Assembly: GCA_022747635.1 (NCBI GenBank)
Contig: JAKTNV010000023.1
Span: forward strand, 986,001-1,050,000
From: Hetaerina americana
Taxonomy: Eukaryota; Arthropoda; Insecta; Odonata; Calopterygidae
Length of the DNA: 64,000 nucleotides
Direction of reading: 5' to 3'
A program made the translations under genes and the position numbers. This document shows, piece by piece, positions 1 through 10,190 of the stretch. Under the pieces are notes generated by a model. That model was given only the letters and a program-made list of their open reading frames with translations. It did no database searches and was not told where the DNA came from. Position 1 is the first letter of the stretch. Each line of letters opens with the position of its first letter.

Positions 1-1399
1 TTCACCCTGAGTCAAGATCATTTGGATTGCAGTATTATAAAGTTTGAACACTTTCTCGGGCTCTAGTTTCATACGTTGAATAAAAACACGCGCCGCGTTT
101 GGAACTCGATAAAGTATGGGTTCTTCGCAACCGTTCGGTGTAACTAAAACAGCAGAAGCTGAATGGCTCATGTTTTTGCATCGTCTGTGTATATGATGTG
201 CTAGAAGATGGCATTCAAATTGGCGTAGATCACATAGGGTTCCCGGAAAGAATGATTAACGTTGGTGAATTTTAAAGTCTTACTTTCATCGTCCGGTAGA
301 ACGATTGTACTCGGCTTGCCTGTATCTTTGCATAGCTTCCGATGTTCTTCTAGACTACGCTCATTCTGGTAATGTGTGAGACAACGTTTACAGACATATA
401 CTCTCTTGGTGTTTCGTAATTCGGGAGCGTATGTCTTTCAAAATTTCGAATCCAACAATAGTGAGCCGTTGTTTCATTAGTAATGTACAGTAAGTCTCTA
501 TGGTTAGGTAGCTCATGACTGACAATTTTTAAAAGATATATAAAGTTCTTATCTTGGAGACCGAAAATGTTAATCGATATGTTGTTAAGTCGTTCCAACT
601 TGATAAAATATTTCTTATCAACTGGGTATTGAATACAGTCCCAATCGTAGCCCTCGTGAAATTATCTGGAATTGTATTTGGAAATTCGTTGGGGGTTACG
701 GTCTATTTTTTTTGCCCATATGGCACACTTAAAGCAGTATTCACCATTTTTTACGTTGATAACCGAAGTCGTATTTCTTATTTCTTATTCCTTAACCTTT
801 AGCCTCAAATTGGGACTTTCCTTTTAAAAGTTTAGATAATGTCTCGTTTACAATTTGATTTAACTTATCAACAAGCACGACTCGTCTATTTTTAGTCTTA
901 AATGAAGTATCTAGCGCTTCGTTTTCCCCCTTTCGAAATTTGCAAATTAATACAAGGATATATTTTATGGCGTTGTTCTTCCTTACCTGCTCGTCAATTT
1001 TCTCCATCAGAGAATTTTTTGTACTATCAGGAAGAGTGACTACGTCTTGAACATCTTCCTCTGGCGTTATCCAAAAAGTTTTCAGTCTTGACCCGATTGC
1101 TGATTTTATCTCGGTAAATCCCCTTCCTAATTGTATTATCACATAAGTCTATGTTCGTTAGTGTTTTCGTGGGGTAATGCTTCGTCCATTTTCTAATATA
1201 TTTCGCAATATTGACAATATCGTCTACCTTGTTCAATGTCTAGAACACCTTTCATCCTTTCAAAAGTCAGAAGATCATCAATTGTATCATTTTCATAAAA
1301 TACTCGTACGTAAATTTTAGCCAGTGATTCTTTAAGTTTATCAGCGGTGTTAATTTTTCCACATTGGAAACGATTAAGTATTTCATGAATGTTGGACAT
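1..1399 (-). pseudogene. Polinton/adintovirus-like family B DNA polymerase, N-terminal half, broken (copy 1)
   Basis: Minus-strand pieces in shifting frames read as the N-terminal half of the large family B DNA polymerase (protein-primed type) of Polinton/adintovirus-like elements, which would replicate the element. Pieces: start codon at 1397-1399; a conserved segment around 1000-1142 (GSRLKTFW); pieces at 350-598 and 600-800; a zinc-knuckle-like CKRC around 376-395; the Exo I region at 210-224; and a last segment (GCEEPILYRV) at about 1-170. The Exo I acidic pair (normally Asp-x-Glu) reads Asn-Leu-Asn, so proofreading would be lost. Several frameshifts and stops are present, and the gene runs off the left window edge. 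The same protein is present at 44565-46762; segment order agrees between the two, which supports the call. Confidence 0.75.
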
Positions 1400-1910
1400 G
1401 TTGTTAGTGTGTGTAATACATTAGGAATTGAGAATTGAGATCATTATAATGTGAAAACAATGCTGATACCAACTTGGGGAATGTCTATATTGATACGGTG
1501 TAAGTGCATGCACAGTTCTTTTAAGTATCTAATATATTTTAACAAGGAGAATTTTTTCATAATGAATTAAAATCTTAACTGCTTCTCTCCTCGTTTTATT
1601 ATAACCGTGCACGGATTTTTCGAGATTCAAGGGATAAAGGTATAATGTTCTTATTTCTATGTCGACCAATCTTAAGTATGCTTTTTGAAATTTGGTTTAA
1701 TGCTAAACAAAACATTGAATCTATCTTTATCATACTTGTTTATACTGTTAATAGTTGTCAAGTTATTAAGGTATTGTGAGGTAATTCTTTTAAGTAGTGT
1801 ATTAAAAATTGTACTATATGTGTTGTTTCTTTTTTAAGATTAATGAAAAGTTATATGCAGGTAAATTAGCTTTTTGGTTGAAACAGAATATTAAAAATAA
1901 AAAAATATAA
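1400..1910. other. AT-rich spacer upstream of the polymerase relic
   Basis: This stretch has no ORF of note. It is AT-rich with short A/T runs. It lies 5' of the minus-strand polymerase start and could have held its promoter, but no convincing motif is seen. Confidence 0.3.
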
Positions 1911-2255
1911 TTAATAATTTTCATGCTCAACCGAATAACGTCTCTTTCTGTTTATAATCATATCTTCAACGTTCACAGGCTTTCTATAATGCAAAACTCT
2001 TATATTATCTCCTTGTATATTGAACGGAACATAACGGGAGCAAAGCTTAGTAGATAAAAAGTCTAGTGCAGTTAATGCTAAAGTTTCAATGCGGATACTT
2101 GATACATGTTTGAAAATAGAGGTAGTTCTTACCAAAGATCTGGAAATAGGTTGTCCGTTGCTCCTGCTGAGAATTTGTTCTCCTGAGGTGAATGGTGAGA
2201 TTGCAATGAATATCTCTCCCCGTCTTCCAGTATTTGTGGTGAAAAATTCGTTCAA
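1911..2255 (-). CDS. Hypothetical protein, 114 codons, next to virus-like polymerase
   Basis: A single open frame on the same strand as the polymerase relic, about 510 bp upstream of its start. The protein is basic near the C terminus (NRKRR) and shows no domain I can name. An overlapping ORF in another frame (2086-2280) begins 25 bp upstream, so a frameshift between the two is possible. Assignment to the virus-like element rests only on position and strand; it may be spurious. Confidence 0.25.
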   Translation of the reverse strand: MNEFFTTNTGRRGEIFIAISPFTSGEQILSRSNGQPISRSLVRTTSIFKHVSSIRIETLALTALDFLSTKLCSRYVPFNIQGDNIRVLHYRKPVNVEDMIINRKRRYSVEHENY

Positions 2256-2295
2256 TCCTTTCCATCAATCCTTCTGTCATCCAAAAATTGACGTT

Positions 2296-2459
2296 GGGCG
2301 TCGGCTTCGCAACAAATTGATGTCGTTGGCTTGGAGAAAACTCGTTTTAGGCGTTGAGGTTTCTTAAAAAAAATTAGGTCGTTGCCTCTGATAAAACTCG
2401 CTGTGACTTTGGGCGTCGGCTTGTTAACAAATTGATGTCGTTAGCTTGGAGAAAACTCG
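2296..2459 (+). repeat. Imperfect direct duplication, 49-bp unit 115 bp apart
   Basis: The stretch at 2296-2344 (GGGCGTCGGCTT...AAACTCG) recurs at 2411-2459 with few changes. A partial third copy of its distal half lies at about 2376-2400. It sits just upstream of the small two-exon gene. Confidence 0.7.
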
Positions 2460-2678
2460 CTGGAGCGCCGCGTATCGTAGTCTTGATAAAACAGGTTGAT
2501 ACTGATGGATTGAGGAGAGGAGACCGATCGAGGATATGATAATGTAAGATTTGCTTCATGTTATCTGTTGGACGTGAAATTGGTTTAAATACCAATGTGT
2601 TTCCTGGGTATATCACACTTCGTTCTTTGATTTTCATCATGATAGTTCGAGTTTCGAGTACGCTACAGTCGATTCAGA

Positions 2679-2973
2679 ATGAATCCAGCCGCCTCTTCCA
2701 CCACCAATAACGCCGCTACCAATGCCGCCGCCTCCACTTCCTCTTCCTCCTCCTTCTCGTTGGTAAGCTTTTCTCTAGTGATTTCTTTATAAATGCTGTT
2801 TTAAAATGACTTTTTCTGATTACATCTCATTTTGATTTTGACAGACCAACATCAGAGAACACTTCCTGCAGGTGCAGGAGACTCAATTTTTAAAGGAGGA
2901 GTTAGAGGAGGGGGTGATGTTTCGTATTGAGCAGTTGGAGCCAATGAGTACGAAATTCGGACCGGCCTTGTAG
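2679..2973 (+). CDS. Small two-exon gene of virus-like origin, truncated by an in-frame stop
   Basis: Exon 1 (2679-2762, 28 codons) starts at an ATG and encodes an Ala/Asn/Ser/Thr-rich leader. A GTAAGC donor follows at 2763, an acceptor (TTTTGACAG) ends at 2844, giving an 82-bp phase-0 intron, and exon 2 runs 2845-2973. Exon 2 contains FRIEQLEPMSTKFGPAL and then TAG at 2971-2973. The same frame stays open to 3138 after the stop and continues the homology, so the TAG looks like a nonsense mutation. The pattern (FR-x-I/V ... TKFG/TRYG ... A-x-I-x-F) matches the short gene at 47128-47331 inside the second virus-like element. I suspect a small nucleic-acid-binding (OB-fold-like) accessory protein, but function is not established. 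Unlike its relative, it lies on the strand opposite to the neighbouring polymerase. Confidence 0.5.
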
Positions 2974-3251
2974 GCGGTTATTAGTTTTCGCAGGAGGGAG
3001 AGAAAATTGTTCCTCCCCCGAATGTTTATGTTGAGTAGGGAGGACATAACTATATATATAATTATCTTAATGAAATATAATTATCTTGATGAAAAGTTAA
3101 TGTTATTTCGAACAAAAAATTTATTAAAAATTGAATGAAAATTGTCTGTGTTTTGTTTATTTTTTCAAACCAATCCATGAAATATTTTACGCGTCGAAAT
3201 ATGGTCACGCGTCGATCTCTATATGTCTGGGAATACGGTCTTTGAAAACGC

Positions 3252-3345
3252 CCTTGAGACTGCGCCAGAGTCCCCATTGGCAACGACCTTGAAACCGTGC
3301 TAGTCCCCACTGGCAACGATCCTTAAACTGTGCCAAAGTCCCCAT
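3252..3345 (+). repeat. Three-copy tandem repeat, ~35-bp unit
   Basis: Units at 3252-3286, 3287-3320 and 3321-3345 share CCTTGA-A-CTG-GCC-AGTCCCCA-TGGCAACGA with small differences; the third is truncated. The array ends about 15 bp before the SINE. Confidence 0.75.
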
Positions 3346-3359
3346 TTTTCTCCTACTTA

Positions 3360-3575
3360 GCCTTGGTCCGAAAACAGCACTTTTTGACCTTTAAATGGAG
3401 TAATAACGGCGGAAACGATGGAGATGACAACGGAAACCTGAGCCCTAGGTGGGGAAAAACCCACCCAGGCGGGAATCGAACCCACGATCCTTGCACTGGC
3501 AGACTAGGACGTTGCCTCATGGCCAGAGCGTTCCTAGGCGCACCTCTCACTTTCGCCGAGCTCACAACTTGATGC
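3360..3575 (-). mobile_element. tRNA-derived SINE (family A)
   Basis: On the minus strand a perfect RNA polymerase III B box (GGTTCGATTCC) lies at 3472-3482 and an A-box-like TGGCCATGAGG at 3515-3525, at tRNA-like spacing. The tRNA-like head is at the right end. A body follows to about 3360. No target duplication was found. It is not a functional tRNA: the arms do not close into a cloverleaf. Confidence 0.65.
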
Positions 3576-3841
3576 TGCTAACTCATCCTGAGGTGCCATC
3601 AAGCCCATATTTATGTTTCGGAGCCTTCAAATCTAAATGGACAAGAATAGCGAATAGCACAAACACTAAACTTCAAAGGCAACTCTACACTCAATTTACA
3701 AATTTTCATCAATCACAATTCTCCGAGTGTAGTAAACCACACCATGAAGATTCTAACGCTCTCTAACACGGGAATTTCGTGTAGCACGCGATATCTCAGA
3801 GTTATTTTCACCCGAATTAGAAACATAAATTATGACATAGA

Positions 3842-4697
3842 GGGTTCAGTACTAACGCACGGCAGATCAAGTTAAATATTTTGGCTGGTCCTTGCACCAC
3901 GCCTGCAATGGGGAGCGCATATCAGGACAATATGCGGATCCGGTTTAAAGAATCTCGGCCTCGTTAAACGGGTGGTGGGGAAACGTAATGAGAAAGTTAA
4001 AGGGAGGTGTTATTTTGCTCTAGTTAGATCTCCTTTGGAATATGCCGCAACTATTTGGGTTCTTAGGAGAAAGTTTGGCACAAAGCGTTAGATATAATCC
4101 GCCAGAATCGTCGAAAATTATTACGATTAGAAGACGAGTGTGACGGACCTTTCAGAGGAATTAGACTGGGAGCCGTTTGAGATGCGAAGTGAAAAGGCGA
4201 GACTTAGACGTTAAGAAAGGTTCACAACAAACGAGGATAACAATGATACTGAAGAAATTATTTAGGCCCCCCACTATTTAGGTAGATCAGACCACAGAGA
4301 GAACATAAGGGAGATCGACTCCGGTACATACTATATAAATATACATGCTTGTTCTGGCCCCGGATAATCAGAAATCATAGCACTAAGAAGTCGAAGTCAT
4401 TATAGACATTTAAAAGACATTCGACATACAAGTCGGGACAAGATTAAACGCTTGAGTAGACATTAGATATATCCAGGTATATAGGTGCATGTGCATGTCA
4501 GGTGATATTGTATGTATTTGCATGCGATTAAGTTAAAAAGGTTTTTGATTGAATATCACATTCGCCTCTGTGGGGTTAGATTTGTATGGATTTGTTGGTG
4601 CTGCACGTGATTTGATTCTCTTCCACGGGTGGTGACCTAACACCCCCCACCAAAGACCCTTGCGGCGGCTTGCGGGGAATGGTGTTGATGTAGATGA
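3842..4697 (+). mobile_element. Jockey/CR1-like non-LTR retrotransposon, 3' fragment (copy A)
   Basis: The DNA from 3842 aligns by eye to the copy at 37.9-38.8 kb: the region after the reverse transcriptase active site, then the downstream C-terminal domain, then the 3' tail with a GC-rich hairpin-like end and the terminal GATGTAGATGAG at 4686-4697. All frames are broken. It is a 5'-truncated dead copy. Confidence 0.75.
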
Positions 4698-6974
4698 GGA
4701 ACTAAATTCCAGTCCTTTTTGGATTAACAGACTGACCCACGCTGAGTTGATAATAATATTTTCCAAGTGTGTTTTCACAAAAGTATAGAAATCAAATCGA
4801 AGAGTGGTTTAATTTGTAAAGTTAGAGATTTCTTCGAGCTCGCCTTTACAGTTTGTGAAGTCTTATGCCACTGAAGTGAGGAACTTGACTTCTCTGCCTG
4901 CGGGTTTTCGGAACTATATGGCACCAATCCCGTTGCCGGGACCAAAAGTCATAGCTTCAGATGAACCACCCGCATTTTAACCAAGGAATCTCACTTCTGC
5001 GGCTTCAACCGACAAAACTATTGCGTTAACTGGTCAACACCAAAGTCATTATTTTTGTCAATTGGATTTTCGACGACATTTATTGGTTCAAAACCGATTA
5101 ACTTCATTGTAAATCCCCATTCCTTTTCAAAAGTATATCTTTTATTTACGAAAGGCATACCAGTAAAATGAGGCGATCATCAACAGTCAATGTCACTTTA
5201 ATTCATTATTGAGACTCAGCCAATGAATGGGGTGAACTAAATGATACAGGGGTAATCGAAAATGACATGTAATACAAATTTTTTCTTCATTTTTTCTCCT
5301 ACGTATATCCATGCGTAGTACAATAAGAAGCTCACTCGACAGTCCGTATATACCTTTGACCGTTTAATTGTCTTGTAGAGACTGTACCTTGGCGTTTAAT
5401 CATCCATCGCGTCCGTCCATCCATCGTTATATCAGTGACCACAGGGCTCTGCGTAGATGCTTTTGCCGGCATATTTGAACACCCAAGGGAGCCCAGTGAC
5501 ACCTCCACCTCCTCATTTTATCTTGCACAATGAACAATACTGTTCCGGTCTCGGCAGGAAGTTGCAGCAAACGAAGAAGGAAGTGAGGCCATCGCTGGGT
5601 CCACCCACACCTTCGCCGAGGGATGCACGCGGGACCTCTCTCGTCCCCGTCCCATTCCCTCCGCCATCGCACTTCCGTTTCATCGAATGCGGTCATTAAA
5701 TTAATATTTCCATTTGCCAAATGATGGAACTTAAGTTTTTTTTCCGTTATTCGGGCGGCCCATTATGGGCAAGATAAAAGATCGTTATGTTGAACGATGA
5801 AAACCCATCTACTCTCCGCTGAATGTTCAGGGGTGAAGAACAACTATCGGTTGGTCTCTTCCCTACCGCAATCAGCTTCGTAGGCAGCGTCTAGTATTGC
5901 TGGGATTCTCCTGTGGACAGCTCATTATTCCGCTTCATGCGCTCAAAAACTCCGCCTAATCAAAACCTTGGCACAGCTTTCTACGAATGCATTTAACGTG
6001 ATGATAAATGCCTCCATGGTGAAGTCTCTTGCAGGTTTTTAAGAAATTATTTCGATTAAACAGCCCTTTGAATATTATTGCATCCATCTGAAGGTTAGGA
6101 GGTAAGTATTAGTTTTCTACATCGGAGAGAAAATAAAACGAAGACTTAAGATCCACGGTCATAACGCATCAGCGAGTGGGTTGGCAAAATATTCGCAACT
6201 TTTCTTGCTCTTTGTAATTCATTCTTTAGTAACTATAACTAAAGTGTTAGCATGCCTAATAAACGCCCTCTTAATAAATAAATGTTTCGACGCATGCAAA
6301 ATTATCGATGTTTACACGATTTCAATTCAAGATCACTTTATCTTGAAAACACTTGCTATAAATTATTCACACCTTGCGTTTCCGATTCCTATATACGTCC
6401 TATATCCGAAAATGTCCTATAGTACGGAGGAGAGTACAGGTTCAAGGGATAACTTTTCCCACTAAGTCAGCGTTTAACATTTACCATTTTACTTAGACTG
6501 AGATGTAAGTTTAATTAATAAGGGCTTTAATGGAGAAGACTCGGTGAAATATTTCGGGGCAGGTTCAAAATGGTGACATTCTGGGAATCTATCTAATTGC
6601 AACACGGGACTTATTGGTTGAGTTTTATGGTGGGGTATTTTTATGGAATTGGGGACATGATGTAACGGCGCGAGCGAAGGGGGGAGGCTCACTTGGAATT
6701 GGAACTTGTAACCGGAGTGAAAACAGTGGGCGCTATTTTGTCGCCAATGAAATAATTTCACTGCTCAGCATCGGCTACTCAAATTGAGGGATACATAATA
6801 GACCTCCAGCTACGGCAAGGGAGATCGCTTTGGGTGTAAAAACTACGGACTCGGAAAAGGAGACAGTGGATATAGCCTATAGAGTGGACATATTATAACA
6901 AATTCACATTTATTAAGTATATAATTCTCAGATAATCACATTTATATATATATTGTTTTTAAATATATCTCTCC
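4698..6974. other. No recognisable gene
   Basis: Mixed-composition intergenic DNA. ORFs at 5427-5720 (minus) and 6181-6465 (plus, hydrophobic N terminus) lack any motif I recognise. No element ends were identified. Confidence 0.4.
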
Positions 6975-7185
6975 ATAATACTCTCTCCACCCATACCAAT
7001 GTCAGCACTTCCACATTGGTTTTTCTTTCTGTCTTTCTGTCTACTTCACCTTCTCTATCCATCCTTCTCCACACCCACATTTCAAATCCTCCATCCTAAG
7101 TCTAGCGCTACGCTTCACTAGAAATGTTCCCGCGCCGTACATAACTATACTCCATATCAATGTCTTGCCGTCGAAACGTCTTTTA
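6975..7185 (-). mobile_element. RTE-type retrotransposon, short 3' fragment
   Basis: The DNA resembles the 3' coding end of the RTE copies at 20.7-20.9 kb and 57.5-57.65 kb: CCACACCCACATTTCAAA, then a CTCC..CTA stretch, then CCGCGCCGTACATA. It is diverged and carries no open frame. Confidence 0.6.
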
Positions 7186-9479
7186 CGAACAGGATTATCA
7201 ACTCTAGATATTGCTGAAATGTGGATATAGACCTTTTTCGGATTGAAGCCTTGATTGGCTTGAACTTAATTGGATTACATAAGTTACAAATTACTGAGCA
7301 ATTAGTTAAACTATTTCGGATCAAGCAATCGTGATTGATGAAGAGAACACAATGAGTTGATGTAAATTTCTGAAAGATGAATTTAAATCCGGGCAAAGTG
7401 TAAATTCACCGTCAGCGACTTCTCCAAAATATTTCACTCTTTAGTATCCGGGAATGAAGGAGTTGCTTCATAGACCTCCCTCCGTTGGCTTTATCGAGCA
7501 TTCACGAAATATATGACAGGAACGAGAGAAGATTTCCATTTTCTATTTTCTTAGGTGAAGATGATTTCATGTGGGCTTCTACCGCATATCGCGTCTCGCA
7601 AAATAGAGCGAGGCGTGGGAGGGCTGCTCATGTCGGTGGTAATTTGGTAAAAAGTTGCATTTTGGCGAAAGCGAGAAGTGATTAGACAGTAGTGGAATTC
7701 CTGTACTTGTTTCCAATAACCATTTTTCCAGAGTTCCAACCCTTAGTGCTATGAAGGTGAATTATTTCTTGGACATTAATTAGACCTGTAAATGTCACAT
7801 TTTTATGCTAGCATACACACACACTCTTCACGCAGTTCTATTCCTGCGCAGAAAATGTTGGAAAATTGTTTTAGATTTTGAATGGAACACAATGATATCG
7901 TGAAAACCATGGTTGCATCTGTGGCCACGTCAAATGTTAACCGTAGACTTCTGAACGAGGTTCCGAGGAGGAGTGGACCTTAGAATCTCCAGTTTATGAT
8001 TTATTACTCAGAAACAGCACAAATAAGCTGTGTTTATAAAGATTTTTACTTTGATTTGTTAATAAATTCCGTCATAAATTTGTATTTTCGTCATTAATAT
8101 TTATGAGAAGGTCAAAGAGAATCAAGAACATTTGGCATTCATCCAGGATCTACTGCATTCTTTTTTAATTTTCGTAAGAATTTAAAAATAATACATTAAA
8201 CCTGTCGAAATACTCATAAGTGAGCCTACAAATTTTACGAATCAATTAAGATTTCATGATGCATGACGAGAAGTGTCATGCAATGCACGGTACGCCGAGG
8301 GCGGTATATAGAGTGATGAGTATGGATACCAGGTCTGATAATACTCAAGTGTGTGTCTACAATTAGGCTAAAACAATATTTATCAGTTTTCCATTCGCAA
8401 ATAACTCCACTAGAATTTGGTAACATTTGGTATCATCAACAGAAAAATTTGTTGCAAATTTAATAGGTATTGTCTGGCCACTTTTGGTTCCTGTTAGGTA
8501 TTCGGACCCATTAAGCATATTTTGGAGGATGGACGGAAGACTTACCTAGAGCATGAAAATACTCCCTCATAAATTAAGGATCAGATGTGGACACCATGCC
8601 AAATTTGGATATTAGCTTTTTACGCAGTTTAAGCAGGATGTACCAAATCCGCAAAAATAGAGATAATTTCTTTAATGCAGGCTTCCACGGATATAATTCA
8701 CGTAAATAATTTTTTTAGAGGACATTTGTACGAGAAAAGTATATCCAACTCTTGTGTCGGTATTTTCAGAGCCTAAAGCGTCGATATGATTCAAGCAGAC
8801 ATCGTTTTCACGCTTATTTCCCCGGAAAACAAAATTAGCCGAGAGGACATTCCGTTTTAAGTTAATGGATTGTAAAGCTTTTCCAGAGTGCTGCTTTAAT
8901 TTGGTTGTACATTCTTAAAATAGTATGCACCTTTAATCCTGCACAATACCCAATTTTTGACTGATGATTTCAATATTTTCTGTAGGTTCAATACTTCGAT
9001 TGCCCATATTGGATGGGTGTTGCCCATATTATTTCTTTTCAACAAATTGAAATGTGAATTTCTTTTCGATTATTAACGCCATGAAAAATCAGAAAAAACT
9101 TTGTGCGTAGGTCTTTCTAATATTCTACACATTTTAGTATTAGGATTTTGGCATTTATCTCGAATATACGCCGAATGAAGCCTTGTCAAATTACGTGTCA
9201 TACCCTTAGTCGATGGCCAAAATGCGTTATCCCATGAACTATGAATTTTCGTTTCATTGAATGGCTCTGAAATGGACTTCGATTATTTTAAACATATTCC
9301 AATAATCAGGAGGCATTGCGGGAAAAAAATTAAACATAGTTTCCTCCATTCTGTTCCTTTACATTAATGATTTGAGATTCCATTAGACTTGTGTCTTCAA
9401 ACGGGTCAGTCAAATCATAGCGAGACGTCAGAATTGAGTTTCAACCATCAAAATCAATGATTTCAATGAAGATAAATAT
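7186..9479. other. No recognisable gene, AT-rich
   Basis: AT-rich DNA with only short ORFs, such as 7485-7685 plus and 8235-8426 minus, that show no domain. No repeat termini were recognised. Confidence 0.4.
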
Positions 9480-10190
9480 GAAGGGTCATGACGTGATTTC
9501 AGGCGCGGGTCGCTTAGAGCGTGACGGAGCGTGGGGTGGGAGTCGTAGGGACTTGAAAATGTTCAAAACAATAGCGTCACGTCGTGTACTCAAGGCTCGC
9601 GATTGCGGATCGACGACATTTATCGACCTTCTTGGTTTCACAGTTACCTCAAAATTCTCGCTTCGATTGGAGCCACAAATGGACATCCAGTCGTTGTCGG
9701 TGCATGGCCACATCGCACCATCCAACAGCTGCGGCAAGGTCTTCATCCGGTGGGCGTAACTAGATGCATACTATATCATGTGTTCGCCGGTGGACATTGT
9801 GGCGCAAAAAATGCAAGCAAGCCCTTCAATCGCGCGGCGGCCGAACGACGGTTTCCAATGAGGCGAGGCGTCGACCGCGGAGGGAGCCCCGGAGGTGCCT
9901 TCGATGGCACTGGGAGGGCCCAAGGGGACGGCTCTCGCACCCCTCCACCTCGTGTGGTCGGCAATCCCGGGGCCACGTCGGGCTTCTCTCTCCGCGGCGT
10001 GAAAGCGTCGGATATGGAAAAGAAACCGTTTTGAGGCGAAACAAAGGGTCCTTTGCTTTTTTCCCCCGTTTTGCAGAGGATTGAAGGACGGGAGGCGTGG
10101 TGGGGGGGGGGTCATGGGGGGCAGGGCGGGGAAATGAACGGCGGTGCCGTCGAGGACATTTGAACGTCGAGTGGGAGTTCACGGACGGTT
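9480..10190. other. GC/CpG-rich stretch
   Basis: Composition switches to GC- and CpG-rich, strongest at 9780-10170, with long ORFs in several frames on both strands. Such overlap is expected from low stop-codon density and is not evidence of coding. A G-run cluster at about 10098-10131 could form a G-quadruplex. It may be a CpG-rich promoter or exon of an unseen host gene; this is inference. Confidence 0.35.
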
